Notes: generated by a model not told the origin, from the letters alone. Positions 22,688 through 34,874 are shown, counted from the stretch's first letter. The stretch is DNA of 64,000 nt from Ignelater luminosus (GCA_011009095.1 VTPC01001059.1:18042-82041); one strand, 5' to 3'. Numbers and translations are program-made.

Positions 22688-22823
22688 TTTTTGTATCTAG
22701 CGGCCACACTATCTTACACTATAATATAAATATCTTTCTTATTCACTAAAAAGTTTTACACAACAGCGGAGCTAATGCTGCACACAACTACACTCTGTGC
22801 ATGTGCTAAATAAACTAAATAAA

Positions 22824-23640
22824 CATCAATAGACAAATTATAGAAGATATATGAAATTGTAAATTCTTCTTATTTATTAAATCTAAAAATGGGCGCACTT
22901 TAGCAAATTTATCGGATTTACTTAAGCTATTGTTATCTGCTAAATGCAAGTTTTTTTTTATTTGTTGAAATTTATTTCTACTCATATACATTTTACAATT
23001 TACACCTTTTTTCTCGCCATTTGACCAATTTAAGGCATTTGGGGTAAGGTGTGATATCCTGAAAGTAACATTATACCTAAAAAATTAAAAAGCGTTGTTT
23101 TATCAAATTGTAAATCCTGACGATTATTAGCTCGTGCATACTCTAAGGAAAGATTATCTTTTAGATCGAAGACTTCATCATCAAAAAACATTAAAAATAT
23201 TTCCAATGGTGTTTTATCAACTAATTTTTCACTAATATGGCGCTTGTCTAACCATTCGTTTGACACAGGGGAATGTGAATAAGATATCTGACCCTTTATC
23301 TCTTTTTGTTTCTTTGATGCTAGTGTTTTTTTTATCTGATGTATCAAATTTATCTTCTGAGATTTCCGTATCGTTCAAATGAATTTCAAATGTTCCAGCG
23401 ACGTCTAGATCTCGTAAATGGCGTTCTGGTACAATTTCTTTTTCGTCAATATTCTTTTCGTTTGACAACTCGTCTATATCAGGTGGGATATAAATAGCAT
23501 CGGCATATGCCACAAATATTAAAAAAAAAAAGTATAAATGTCAAGCAATAGTAAAAAACTAGTTTATTATTACATACCTTTTTTTCGTTCTATTTCTGAT
23601 TCACTAACCACTTCCTCTAACGCTGCTTCTAGTTCTTTTG
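22824..23640 (-). pseudogene. piggyBac transposase, N-terminal fragment before the LINE insertion
   Basis: From right to left: ELEAALEEVVSESEIE at 23640-23585; a possible decayed intron; IYIPPDIDELSNEKNI in the frame 23513-23232; then, after a frameshift in the A8 run at 23333-23326, the DDE_Tnp_1_7 start (TPLEIFLMFFDDEVF; LFNFLGIMLLSGYHTLPQMP). A third frame from about 23040 reads MYMSRNKFQQIKKNLHLADN and FAKVRPFLDLI. It ends in the LSID motif holding the first catalytic Asp, where the LINE begins. The gene is multiply frameshifted and dead. Confidence 0.87.
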
Positions 23641-26289
23641 AAATTAAATAACAATTATTTGGGATCTTAAAACATAACACAATGCACTTCTTAACATGTA
23701 ACAGAAAATACACCAAATGCAGGTGGTTTCTGCAGTTTTATACACAGATATCGTGCAAGAATTTACTTGCAAAATCTTGTTTAAGTTACTAGTTATTTCA
23801 TGAATCATCCCAGTAGCGATTTTTTATAATAAATTTCTGGATATCTCTCAAAAAACTAGAACATTAGTACAACAAATTGCAATAATAAAATTAAAAATAG
23901 CGCAATAAATAATGATTTCTACAGGCCCAAGAAGTTGTAATACCGATAGTGATTTTTTTTCTAAACTTTGATACCAAATTACACCCACTGAATAAAACAA
24001 TATTTTTTTATTCTGCACAATTTATGATTGGCAAAGTCTTTGTGAAGTATCACCAATATCTAAACATTTTGTAACAATTTCAATCTAATAGAAAAAATTT
24101 TTTAATTACATGGTGCGTAAACGAACCACTGGGACAATATGGTTATCACACAGCTATCAACACAGTTACTGCGAGTTTCACTTGAAAACGAATGTTCAGT
24201 AGCAAACAAGTCTGAACTTATTTATATTATTTGGCAGTATCTAACTCCGATAAGTAAATAGTTTCATAAAGTTTTAGAGATGCACGTGACGTTGAGCGTT
24301 ACTGAAGTTGGTAGTTAATATTGTACATAAATTACTTAGAAACTTTGATGGCTCCTATGTTGTTTACGTGCAAAATGCATTTAAGTTAAGTTTGAGTTTT
24401 TATTTTCTTGTCAAATTTAATTTTTGCAACCCTTTTTAAATTTCTGTAGCTTAGAATAAAAATGAGTAGATTGCAAGAATATCCATAAATTAGTCTTACA
24501 TGTGGTAAATGATTCTGAAAGTTAGTATTATAATTTTCTTTAATGAATCATTGATGTGAACATTTTTTAGTTTTGACAAAATGATGGACAAAAAATTCTT
24601 GCAATATATATCTGACTACTTACAAGTAGCAAGCTTTACAAGAAAGACATTAGAATCACCGCTTTAATTTACGTTAATGCTGAAGCAAAAACTCTCGAGT
24701 TCAGATATCTCCAGAACTGAAAACAACATTGAGATGAATCAAAAGTATATTCAATCAAGTAAATTGTAGTTTCAACTAGAATGTGTCCTGTTAAAGAATG
24801 ATATTTTGTAGTTTTGTGTTTTTCTACAGTGTATCTGATATATGTACTTCTCAAACATATTTAAAAGCTGATGATCTTTCAATATCTGCTTTAAAAATAC
24901 AAAAATTGTGCAAGTATTGACCATCGCATTTCCAGTTGGATTTGAATTGATAGAAATAACATGAACTCATGACTCAAAATCTAAAACTATGTGACAGAAA
25001 ATATAATCCAGGCACTATAAATATTATTTATTTGTTGTTGCCTCTACAAAATACTTTGCTTAAATTTTCATCAAAAACAAGCTTGAATAACTTTTTATTC
25101 GCCCATACACGTGTGTGGGATTAAGTTTATCTAACACCCACTGCTTCCTCTCTTTTTGTATAAAATTATTTTAGAAACAAAAAATAACTGTTTTATGTAG
25201 TTCATTATTCTGTAAAATTTAGAAGGTTTACCTTTTATGTTATTATTTTTAGTTTAGGTACGTTAACCTTTAACCTTTTGACTTCAAAAACATTTATTTT
25301 TTTGTTTTCTTGTTTTGCAAACATAACACTCACTATTGTATTTCAAACATTTTGCATTTGTTTCTTTCTCCATGAAGATGTTCTGGTCGTCTTTCTCAAG
25401 CTGTTCAAATATTCTAAAAGAGGGTTCCTCTAATGTAGCTAATAAATAACTTTTCAGCCATTTTTCAACGATCCGGAGTGGGTTGAAGAATGACAATTTA
25501 ATAAGCTTTGTTTACTCTTAAATATTAAGAAAGCTCCTTAAACAAAACTTCTTTACCTGCATACATAGAAATATATTTGTCTACAGTTACAACCTATTTA
25601 GCTCTAACATACATTATTCAAGTGCTAAAGCTACCCTCACCGCGTGAAATATTCTTCACTGACCATACTGTTTCGTCTTGACATGATTTCCTGATAGTGC
25701 CATTTGTAGTATCTACCTTAAATACCCAGATTTCATCCTGGTGTATAAAGGACTTTTTTCATGAAATTTATAATATTTATAATAGTAGTTGGTTAAGAAT
25801 GTCTTATTTACTTTTTGTAGTAACTTTTCTTGTATGTTAATTCTAAATTTAAATATTCAACTCCTACAAAAACACATACAAGCATTGAATAATATTGTTT
25901 ATAATTATGTTAAGTATTTAAACTCTCTAATAATTATTTTAATTTTAGATCTTGTGTAGAATTCAAATACAGATTTTTTTGAACCAGAAATTTAAGTTTG
26001 AATCCCACGCGAAATTTAAAGTATTGCACGAATGATTAATTTACTGTCCTGTTTGATATTGAAACTTACGTATTTAAAAAATCTTACAATTAAAAAGATT
26101 GTCTAATACAAGTAGGGTATATTTAAATGCTCATGGTCTATGAGGTAATATTTTATATTAAAACTTTTTAAATAGTACCCTATGAGAGAAGTTTGTTTTG
26201 GCGACAAGATGTTAGATAGTGCATATGGTAATGAAACGTCATAAGTATGTTAATTAAACATTTGTGCCGAGAAGACATTGCTGTATCAA
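23641..26289. other. Long AT-rich stretch without supported gene
   Basis: One minus-strand frame (25496-25284, 70 codons, FFNPLRIVEKWLKSYLL...CYVCKTRKQ) looks slightly protein-like with a Cys pair near its end, but I do not recognise it and see no flanking exon. Nothing else stands out. Confidence 0.4.
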
Positions 26290-27300
26290 AATACTAAAAT
26301 GAAGGTACCCAGAAAATTTGAAGGTAGAGCTTCACGAGGTAGTGCACGCGCACACCCGCGGAGGAACTAATCACTTCCCCACAAAGCATAAAAAAATAAA
26401 TTAAACGGTTAGAACCGTACAAGGAACACTGATCAGCACGTCAGTTTCCCACAAAGCGAGTTCTTAAAACTGCCCCCCGTCTCAATTCGAAGTGAGATTC
26501 TGCCGGAAAATGCACAATCTCCAACCAATGACCATTCAGAATTTCAGGCTGAAGACACCAAAGGAATATTTGGCAACTGAGGATTGGTTTAAAAATTACA
26601 AAGAAAATCTAACCTTCGGAAAACTAATCTCAAAAATATTATCCGGATCACGCATTCCTCTAACATAGCGATATATATCAATGAAAACAATAGAAACACT
26701 AATAAGCCACACAGAAGATTGGTTTAAAACCTGATAAGTGAATAGGGAATTTAGACAGAAGGCTACTGTATCAAAATCTCAGAAAAAATTTGCCTGCAAA
26801 TAGCCCTAAATTAACCAAAACTGATACAATCAGTTCTGAATCTAATAGTTACTCAATAGCTGACAGAGCGAAAATAGATAATCTCGGTTAATTAGCTGAA
26901 AGCAAATAAATGTCAAACAGAACTATTAAACGAGAAAAATTATACAAACAAGTAGAAATTAATTCTACAAAAGCAAAACAAGTTGCATAAACTACATCTG
27001 GCAACTAGAGATAACTATAGATCACAAAATGGCCATCCCAGAGTAATTACAACCAAATAATTCTTAAGGTCTTTAATATAAAAAAATTCCCATATGCAAC
27101 ATAAATTTAATAGAAGCAAATTTATTAGAAATTTCATTTCAATGATATATAAGGTGGTCTAAAAGTATATATTTTCATACGAATTCTTATAAGAACGGTG
27201 ATATAGATTAAAGTTAATAAACGACAACCGGTGAAGATAACCGGAGTTAGTGAGGATAAGGACCCATGTTAGGTTCATAAAAAAATGAACGTAACAAAGT
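26290..27300 (+). pseudogene. Unclassified degenerate coding-like repeat
   Basis: Less AT-rich than its surroundings. A frame from an ATG at 26510 reads MHNLQPMTIQNFRLKTPKEY and ATEDWFKNYKENL before stops at about 26668. The phrase TEDWFK recurs about 40 codons later. Further short frames follow to about 27060. It looks like a decayed retroelement gag or similar, but I cannot name it. Confidence 0.35.
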
Positions 27301-27592
27301 TAGAAGCATTAAGGCTGTTGTCCTGCATGTGTTTGAAATTGTTTTTTTTTCTTTGATATTAATAACCTGTGAACAAATTTTATTGAGACAAACCCATTAG
27401 AAATTTCTAGAAGACGTGTAAATAAAATTTTAAGTTGATTGGATAAGATTTGTGGTCACAGTGTAATATGAAATTGTACCTTTTGCAGTTGGTTCGTCCT
27501 CCTGTAAAGTTTTCAAAAGTGCACTGCAGCTCAACTGCTTCTCATATACAGATTTATTCTTTTCAATAAATTCGTGGTTAAATTAATCGGCT

Positions 27593-27735
27593 GTGTTTTA
27601 TTGTGAGTATAATCTCCAACGTTCCACACTCAAAAGCGACCAACTTGAGTTTAGCTGGCCTAGAACTAAGCGTTCCTAGTTTTCTGTTAATTCTTTACTG
27701 TAACGCAAGATTTACGTTACACGTTTAAGAGCTGG
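27593..27735 (+). repeat. LTR-like repeat, copy 1 (inverted partner at 45425-45590)
   Basis: Shares the near-exact block tgttttattgtgagtataat, then agctggcctag, gttcctag and tttacgttaca, in the same order, with the reverse complement of 45425-45590. Composition and length suggest part of an LTR. No paired LTR or coding region could be assigned. Confidence 0.6.
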
Positions 27736-28994
27736 AGCTGTTATATGTTAAGTCCTTGTAAATAAATATCTTGCTGATCCTTTGTTTCAAATCTGATCTT
27801 TATTTCCATGAAGAAAGTTGTTTTCCAGTAGTTTCGTTTCTGCAACAAATTCATACTCAAGTAGCAATTTACTAGGAAAAGCAGTTACCTTTCTGCTCTA
27901 GATGGTGCATCTATGTCTAAATATGATTTAAAACAAAATACTACAAAATGTCAGACGTTATCCTACAATTTAATTAAAATTTCATTAGAAATTAAGCTTG
28001 AAAGTAAAGGAAAAAAAATGTCAAACAAAATTAATAACTGTTAGTGTACTACAATTGTCTGCTTTTGAGCCGACGACGTGTATTTCAAAGTACATAGTTA
28101 AACTGAAGTTATGTTCTTTATGCTTTAGGGACTAGTACATTACAGCAGTAACTTTGTTTAAATTTGTTTAATTCACAAAATAACATTAATCATAATAATT
28201 ATTGATATAATCCACAAATTGTTAAATTGCCAACGAAAAACATTACACAATATTCAAAGATATAACTGCAAAAATAAGAGAATTCTCAAATATCAATCCA
28301 ACACAAGTAAATTCATATCAGACATGAGTGACATTCTAACTTTTCAACACATGTGAAAAACTGTTCCGCTCATTTTGGCGTATGAATATGACATTCGCGA
28401 TAAGTGATGACGGGTATCAACATTAGAAATTCTATTCTTTAAGAATTCCGACATTATATTTTTATGTATTTTGATACTTGTCAAACTCGGCATAAGTTCA
28501 AAAGTCTGCGGTGATGCTTTTCACTTTCATGTGTTATACGTAATAAATACTTGGACTGGATGGAAAACGCTTTTTTATAAAATTTGATTTATTTAGTGAA
28601 CATACTGAGTTTATTGTAAAATTATTACTAAAAGCGTATTCTAATTTTGCATGCTCATTTATTAATTTATTAATTATATATGTTTGGGAATTTTAAGCAC
28701 TGAAGAAATAATTGTTACTCGTATTTGCGGGTTTGAAAATAATCTGATAAAATGTCTAATAAAAAATAAATTAACAAATACAAAGATCTTTAATTGCCAC
28801 AGATTCATAGTGTCATTTAATTTCCAGAATTGATCTCTTTATAAGTGCGCATCGTATTAGTCTCTCAATAAATGACTTCACTTAAACAGGAAGCCCACTG
28901 CAATCTTTTCAAAAACATTAATTCTTGAACATTAAGACAATTAATAAATATATTAACCTCGAGATAGCCATTTTAAAGTTAAACACCTACGTAC
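27736..28994. other. AT-rich stretch without supported gene
   Basis: No family-like frame or structured repeat was recognised up to the ATAG target duplication of the next retrotransposon. Confidence 0.45.
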
Positions 28995-28998
28995 ATAG

Positions 28999-29228
28999 TG
29001 TTATGATATGGAGAGCTCTTTTTCTCAGGGTCCTTATTTTTTTTCGTTTGGTTCTTAATTTCTTTATTAAAACGCTATTTTCTTGACAATATTAATTTAT
29101 TTATTGTATTACTGTCATTACATTTATCAAACAAAAAACAAAATTTTTTTTATACTCTCTTTTTTTATGATTTTCAAATATCACTACATTTTTAATATCA
29201 TCACATTTACATTTTTAATATCATCACA
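28999..29228 (-). repeat. gypsy-2 3' LTR
   Basis: 230 bp. The minus strand begins TGTGATGATATT and ends ATCATAACA (TG...CA). It is collinear with 34875-35092, with a ~12-bp length difference near the 3' end and a few substitutions. Confidence 0.9.
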
Positions 29229-29491
29229 TTTCCCCTCCATATTAATATAAATTTTAAGCGTTTTATACTATAGGTAGCTTAAATTTTGATTAATATTAAC
29301 TAAAATATACTCAATTGTGAATTCTATTACCATTTGATCTTTGTTTCTTTTATTTGTCTTATGTAATATAATAGATATTGTTTTGTTTCATGATATACAT
29401 AATCATTTTTTTTAATGGTGTTTTTATTTTATGTTTTTATTCTAACCTCAATTATGTGAATTGACCGTCTTGCACTTTGAAATTTGTCCAA

Positions 29492-29584
29492 CGTCATTTT
29501 GACATTAGGCAACTGTCATTTTTTTTCTGACATTAGTTAATTGTCATTTTTGACATTTGTTAATTGTCACTTTGACATTACATT
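29492..29584. repeat. Four palindromic tgtca...tgaca units in gypsy-2 3' region
   Basis: Four consecutive units, each a tgtca half-site, a short T-rich spacer and an inverted tgaca half-site, are spaced by attagttaa-like linkers. They lie between the integrase stop and the 3' LTR. The dyad symmetry suggests protein-binding sites, but this is inferred. Confidence 0.6.
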
Positions 29585-30108
29585 ATTTCAACAGAATAAC
29601 AATTTAAATTTTAAAAGTTTAGTTAGCATTATTAACATTTTATACAAGATTTTTTTTTGTTTTTTTTTAACTCAGTATTCGACATTTTCATTTTATTTCA
29701 CATTTCCTTCCTATTTCTGCCTTATTTTTCCAACTAGCTTTCATTCATACTACATTTATACAAATCATCTTCCACAACTTCTTAAGAAATTGCAAAAAAA
29801 TAGTTTCTCTAATAGTAACGTTTTCTTCATATAACTTAATTCCCTGCCTCATTTATCTACTTCAATATCATATTTTATCTTTATTTATTCATATTAAGAA
29901 TCATATTTTGACCTTTTCTTTTAATATTATCAATTCTATTATTATTCATTTATTTAAACGATTCATTATTATATTTCATATCATCATAATGCAAATTATC
30001 ATTTTAATAATACTTCATTAATAATTATTTAACTCATTATGATTATCTTTAACACATTCATTCAAGGATCATTCATACCTTCTTGTCAAACCTAATATAA
30101 AATGTTCC

Positions 30109-31191
30109 TTATTCTTCATATGGGTAGATCATTTGTATATTGAATCTGCCCCTTATTTTATCTTTTTCCTCATCTTTAAGCTCGTAAGTATCGTTAAATA
30201 TCTTTATTACGGTATATGGCCCTTCATAAGGTGCTAACAATTTAGAAGATACCCCTTGAAAACTATCTGGCCTTCTTACACTTTTTACAATTACTTTATC
30301 TCCAATTTTAAATTTTACTTTTTTCCGAATTCTTTTATTCCATCTTTCAATTCTTCTTTGAATGATTTTCTTACACCGATTTCTAACTTTATCTAACAAT
30401 TCTTCAAATTGATCTTCTGTCTTATTCGATACGACCCAAGGTCTTTCAGGGAACATTCTTTGCATTAATAAGATAGGCGACTCTTGTGTAACCACACTTG
30501 GTGTTTCGTTTATGTATGCTTCTATTCTATTTATTACCGTATCCCAATATTTATGTATCTTTTGATACAACAAAATCCTTAAAAATTTAATCACTTCTTT
30601 TATATATCTTTTGCTAGGATTCCCTTGCGGATGACGAATACTGATAAAAGATACCTGAATCTCTTGATCTACAAAGAAACTTCTAAATCGATCATTATTA
30701 AAGTACGTTGCATTATCTAACAGCACACGTTTAGGTTTACCCACACTCTGAATAAATTCATTTACATTTAAAATTGAATTATTTGTATTGCATTTTCGAA
30801 CAGGATATATCTTAGTAAATTTAGAGTAGATGTCAACAATTACCATAATATGCTTATATTTTTGAGTACTTATTGGTAAATTTGAAATGTAATCAATTGC
30901 AATTAAATCTAAAGGTCTATCTGCTTGTATGCTACCTATCACATTATAATTAGTATGGTTTTTAAATTTTGTCATTATACATACATGACATTTCTTTGTC
31001 ACTTCTTTAATTATATTGTAATCTTTACTCGCAAAATAATTCTCCCGAAAAATTAACCATATTTTCCGGCTACCTATATACCCATATCTTTGATGTAATT
31101 CTTCTGCTATTTCCTTGGTGTGTTCTTTATTGGTCACGTATAACTCAACATTTCCCACTGCTTTTACTACGATTTCGTTCTTTAATTTCAT
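30109..31191 (-). pseudogene. gypsy-2 integrase
   Basis: An open frame of 360 codons. The HHCC zinc finger is visible (HQRYGYIG then CHVC). The core follows with Asp in AIDYISNLP and in VLLDNATYFNN. The third catalytic position, normally Glu in a HPQxNPxER motif, reads HPQGNPSKRY, so Glu is replaced by Lys. A basic C-terminal region with a KFKIGDKVIVK fold follows, ending at YPYEE. It would insert element cDNA into the genome, but the missing Glu predicts loss of catalysis. It is separated from RNase H by a stop near 31242. Confidence 0.85.
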
Positions 31192-31241
31192 GCCTTTGTA
31201 CGTTTCTTGATTTTGTAATTTATTCTTAACTTGTTCAAATT

Positions 31242-33281
31242 CTATTTTCTCTGTATTTTTTTTATATATTCTAGGGAATATATCCCCTCCATATCTCTTA
31301 GTTGATTCACCGCTACTAAAATATCTTTGTTTTCTGACCTTTTTGTAAATTGTCTTGAAAGTGCGTCTGCATCTACATTCATCTTTCCTGGCCTGTGTTC
31401 TATTTTAAAAGAAAATTCTTGTAATAGTAAACTCCATCTATAAATACGATTATTTGAAAACCTTGTGTTCATTAAATGCCGAAGTGCTGAATGATCTGTT
31501 TGTATAATAAAAGAATTGCCTAACAAATAGTATTTTAATTTTTGTACAGCAAACACAATTGCTGCCATTTCTTTTTCTGATATCGTATATCGTACTTCGT
31601 ACCCTCGCAATACTCTTGATATGAAACATACGGGTACTTCTTCTCCTTTATAAATTTGTATTAACACTGCCGCTATTGCATAATCACTTGCATCAGTTCT
31701 TAAAATAAATGTTGAATTAAAATTTGGATGATATAACTGCAAATTTTGATGAAATTCATCGTTAAGATTTTGAAAAGCATTGTCTCTCTCTTTACTCCAC
31801 ACCCATTTTATTCCTTTTCTCAATAACTCTATCAAAGGCAAAGAAAGTTTTGATAATCTTGATATAAATTTCTTATAATAATTTAACATTCCTAAGAATC
31901 CCCTTAATTGTTTTAAATTTTTAGGACGTTGATAATTCTTTATTTCTTCTAATCTTGCTTCGTCTATAGTCATCCCTTTTTTCATTGATTTTATATCGTA
32001 AAAACTTTACAGAATTCTTATAGAATTCACATTTGTTAATGTTTAATTTTAACCCTGTTTCTTTTAGACTTTTCATTATAATGCCTATATGCTTTAAATG
32101 TGTTTTCTCATCTTTACTAGAAATCAAAATATCATCAACATAGTGAATACAAAAATGATCAAATTTATTTAAAACTTGTGACAATGATCTTACTAAAGCT
32201 GCACATGAAGTTGATAACCCAAATGGTACTACTTTAAAATGGAAAACCTGTCCATCTATCGAAAAACCTGTAAACTTTCTTCAGTCTTTATGTAAAGGAA
32301 TCAACCAAAATGAATTCTTTAAATCTAATTTAGAATATATATTATTTTTACCAATATTACCCATTAAGTTTTCAATTTTACTAGGACACTCAAATTGTGG
32401 TTTTGTTATTGAATTTAACTTTCTGGCATCTAAACATATTCTTATCGAATTATCTTTTTTTTTTTACTATCACAATTGGATTGATATAATTGGTAGTCGA
32501 CCTTTCTATAATTCCATTTTCTAACATTTTATTGATTTCAGATTTTACCTGTTCTTTATATTAAATTGTTCTTTTTCCATGACATTTAGTTTATGAACAT
32601 AATGTTTAAATATCTTCGGTTCTTCATTTACTAATGCTAAATTTTGTTTTATTAAACATTCAATGTCATTTATATATTCTTCTTTACAATCTAATTCATA
32701 TTTTTCTATTTCGATCTTTGAATTACTACTCATATTATCTGGTATTACTGTAAGATTATTATTACAACACCCACCATTCTCACTTTTCTGATCTAAATCA
32801 TGCCATTCTATTACTTGCCCGTCAATCATTACACACTTGTTTTCACAGTCAATATTAACATTTAACAATTCTAATATATCAATACCTAATATACATTCTA
32901 ACTTCATATGAGGCATGATTAGCATTTGAACATTTTTAACTACTTTCCCTATTTTAATATTTGTATTTACTAATTTTGTAATGGATGAAAATTTTTTATC
33001 GTTAGCTGATATAATATTAATCTTTTTTATAGACATAATATGACTTTGAAACTGTTTTTTATTTTTTTGTATTAAATCTTCATTTAACATTGATGACTGA
33101 GCACCGGTGTCTATTAACGCGGATACTTCAATGTTATTTACTAGAATTTTGACAAATGGTAAATTTTGATAAATTTTATTTTCGTTTTCAGTACCACTTT
33201 CCGGAAAATTTATAAATTCTTTGGAATGTGAATAATGTAATTTAAACGTGGTACTTGTATTTAAAAATCCTCCCCCCTTAC
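31242..33281 (-). pseudogene. gypsy-2 protease, reverse transcriptase and RNase H
   Basis: Protease: ALIDTGAQSSML at about 33125-33090, open upstream to 33281 in the frame -1 to gag. RT blocks: 33090-32545; then short shifted pieces with PIVIVKKK and CLDARKLNS; 32184-31921 with the catalytic FCIHYVDDILISS. RNase H is in 31985-31242 (LRTDASDYAIAAVL; SEKEMAAIVFAV; IQTDHSALRHL; VDADALSRQ), where all acidic motifs are present. Frameshifts at about 32550, 32460 (a run of about ten T) and 31980, and a stop near 32280, break the frame. Confidence 0.85.
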
Positions 33282-34103
33282 TTTATTTAATTCTTTCAAT
33301 GCTTTTTCCTCATGTACCTCTGCCTCTACCGTTATTTCTTTTTTACTGTAATTTATTGGTATTTTTCTTTCTTCATAATTGTCTTTCCCTTTATTTACCG
33401 TTCTATCTTTATTATAATAATATTTTTCATTTTTCTGTTGGTCATCTCTCTTCTCAAATCTATTTTTTTCATAACACCTTTTATTTTGGTAATTATTCCT
33501 TAGATTATTATTGTTCTGACTATATCTATTATAATAAGTTCTTGGTTGATCATCCAGAGTATGTGGATTTATGTTTTCCTTGTATGCATTGGATCTCTTG
33601 TATCTATTTTCGTCTACCTTGTCGTAACTCTTTAAAATTTCTAAGAACACATCAAATTCTTGAATGTTTGCTGTGTAAATGTGACGGTATATATCATTGT
33701 CGAAATGTTCTGTCAATTGCTGTATGATTTCGGATGTGTCTAATTTGTCATCCAGTTGTTGAATGACATAAAAGCGATCTAACGCATATTTTTCCCTCGT
33801 GGTTCCATATTTGGGATCATATCTTCCATACGATAAATTGTTTTTTATTTCCCTTTGCTGATATCTTCCCCAAATTTTTTTTATAAATGCGTTCCTAAAT
33901 TCATCAAAATTTTTAAATTCATCCTCGTGAATATGGAACCACTTCTGTGCATCCCCTGCTAAAACCAATTTAATGTTCTGCATTATAACACTGTGATCAT
34001 AAATTCCACACATCTGCTTTTTTATATTGTCCAAATGGTAGGTTAAATTCTTTATGAATATTTTTGGATTTATTAGTTTGTGGTTTCCTGAAAATTTTTC
34101 CAT
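33261..34103 (-). pseudogene. gypsy-2 gag core
   Basis: 280 codons: a retrotransposon gag core (WFHIHEDEFKNFDEFRNAF; YALDRFYVIQQLDDKL) followed by a basic Asn/Arg/Tyr-rich tail without a zinc knuckle. It is in the same frame as the upstream coiled-coil ORF, from which a single TAA at about 34133-34131 separates it. At its end gag overlaps protease in the -1 frame, over a run of six G and a run of five T. Confidence 0.8.
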
Positions 34104-34130
34104 ATGTTGAATCCCGCTATCTAATATACA

Positions 34131-34811
34131 TTAATGACTTGGTCCATGATTACCTACTGTTGATTTCTCTTCAACATTTTTGTTTATTTTTTCTAATTCT
34201 ATTTTCACATTCTGCTGGTAGTTTTCTTGTGCTTTTTCTTGCTCCTTAATTTTCTCATTTATATCTGCATCCCTTATTTGTAACATGTTGATAATTTCTT
34301 CTTGGTGTCTTTCTATTTTCCTACGCATTTCATTCTGACATTCATCTATCTTATTATTCACCTCTTCTTGTATTTCACCTCTCATGTTTTTAACAATATT
34401 ATCCCATCTATTCTCATGATCTTCAAATTTTCTTTTAATTTCTTCAAATCTTTTCTCTTGATTATGATTAATTTCTTCAAATCTTTTAGTATTATCTTGT
34501 TTAATCTCTTCTAATCTTTTAGTTTGGTCTTCTATTCTTTTAGTTTGGTCTTCAAATCTTTTAGTTTGGTCTTCAAATCTTTTATCTTGGTCTTGTTTCA
34601 TTTCTATTAATATTTTAAGTAAATCTGGTTGTTCTTGTCTTATTTCTTTTTGCTCTTTATCTCCCTTTTCAACATCTCCCATGGTCTCCTCCATACTTGT
34701 ACTTTCTTCTTCCATCTGTTCAATTTCAATATTTTCTTCCTCTCTTTTGTCCCTTTTTCTACTATCTACCGATTTACCTCGCTTTGACATCTTTCCACTA
34801 CCAACAGACAA
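34131..34811 (-). pseudogene. gypsy-2 gag N-terminal coiled-coil part
   Basis: 226 codons from ATG (MSVGSGKMSKRGKSVDSRKR): a basic start, a Glu-rich segment, then a long heptad-like coiled coil with near-exact KRFEDQTK repeats (about residues 75-115). This probably drives Gag multimerisation. One stop codon splits it from the gag core. Confidence 0.75.
34500..34595 (-). repeat. 24-bp minisatellite inside gag coiled coil
   Basis: About four copies of a 24-bp unit (on plus: tcttttagtttggtcttc plus a variable aaa/tat) encode the KRFEDQTK/KRIEDQTK octapeptide repeats. Confidence 0.75.
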
Positions 34812-34852
34812 CTAACAAAATGATAATTATGTCTTTTATTTAACTTGCCCTA

Positions 34853-34868
34853 CCACGTTGGGACGCCA
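34853..34868 (-). other. gypsy-2 primer-binding site
   Basis: The minus strand reads TGGCGTCCCAACGTGG just downstream of the 5' LTR. It begins TGG as required for a tRNA CCA end. The tRNA was not identified. Confidence 0.65.
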
Positions 34869-34874
34869 ATTTTT

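Larger units (their letters stand above)
18791..22823 (-). mobile_element. Nearly full-length non-LTR retrotransposon (CR1/L2-like) inside piggyBac
   Basis: About 4.03 kb: a short 5' UTR (22823-22688), ORF1, ORF2, and a 3' UTR with a stem-loop ending in a (TTA)n tail (18812-18791, minus strand). The flanking piggyBac sequence resumes exactly, with at most a 3-bp duplication (cat at 18788-18790 and 22824-22826). The ORF1 type (coiled coil plus RRM-like region), APE endonuclease and RT place it near the CR1/L2/Daphne elements. The exact clade was not determined. Confidence 0.9.

Noticed and set aside
25284..25496. 70-codon minus ORF with CYVCKTRKQ
   Set aside because: It looks slightly like the Cys-rich tail of a transposase, but it is too short, without neighbours, and not matched to any family I know.
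29541..29834. 97-codon plus-strand ORF in gypsy-2 3' region
   Set aside because: Phe/Tyr/Ser-rich translation of a T-rich untranslated stretch, antisense to the element. Not gene-like.
33248..34514. Several plus-strand ORFs opposite gypsy-2 gag
   Set aside because: Shadows of the minus-strand gag reading frame with hydrophobic, low-complexity translations.
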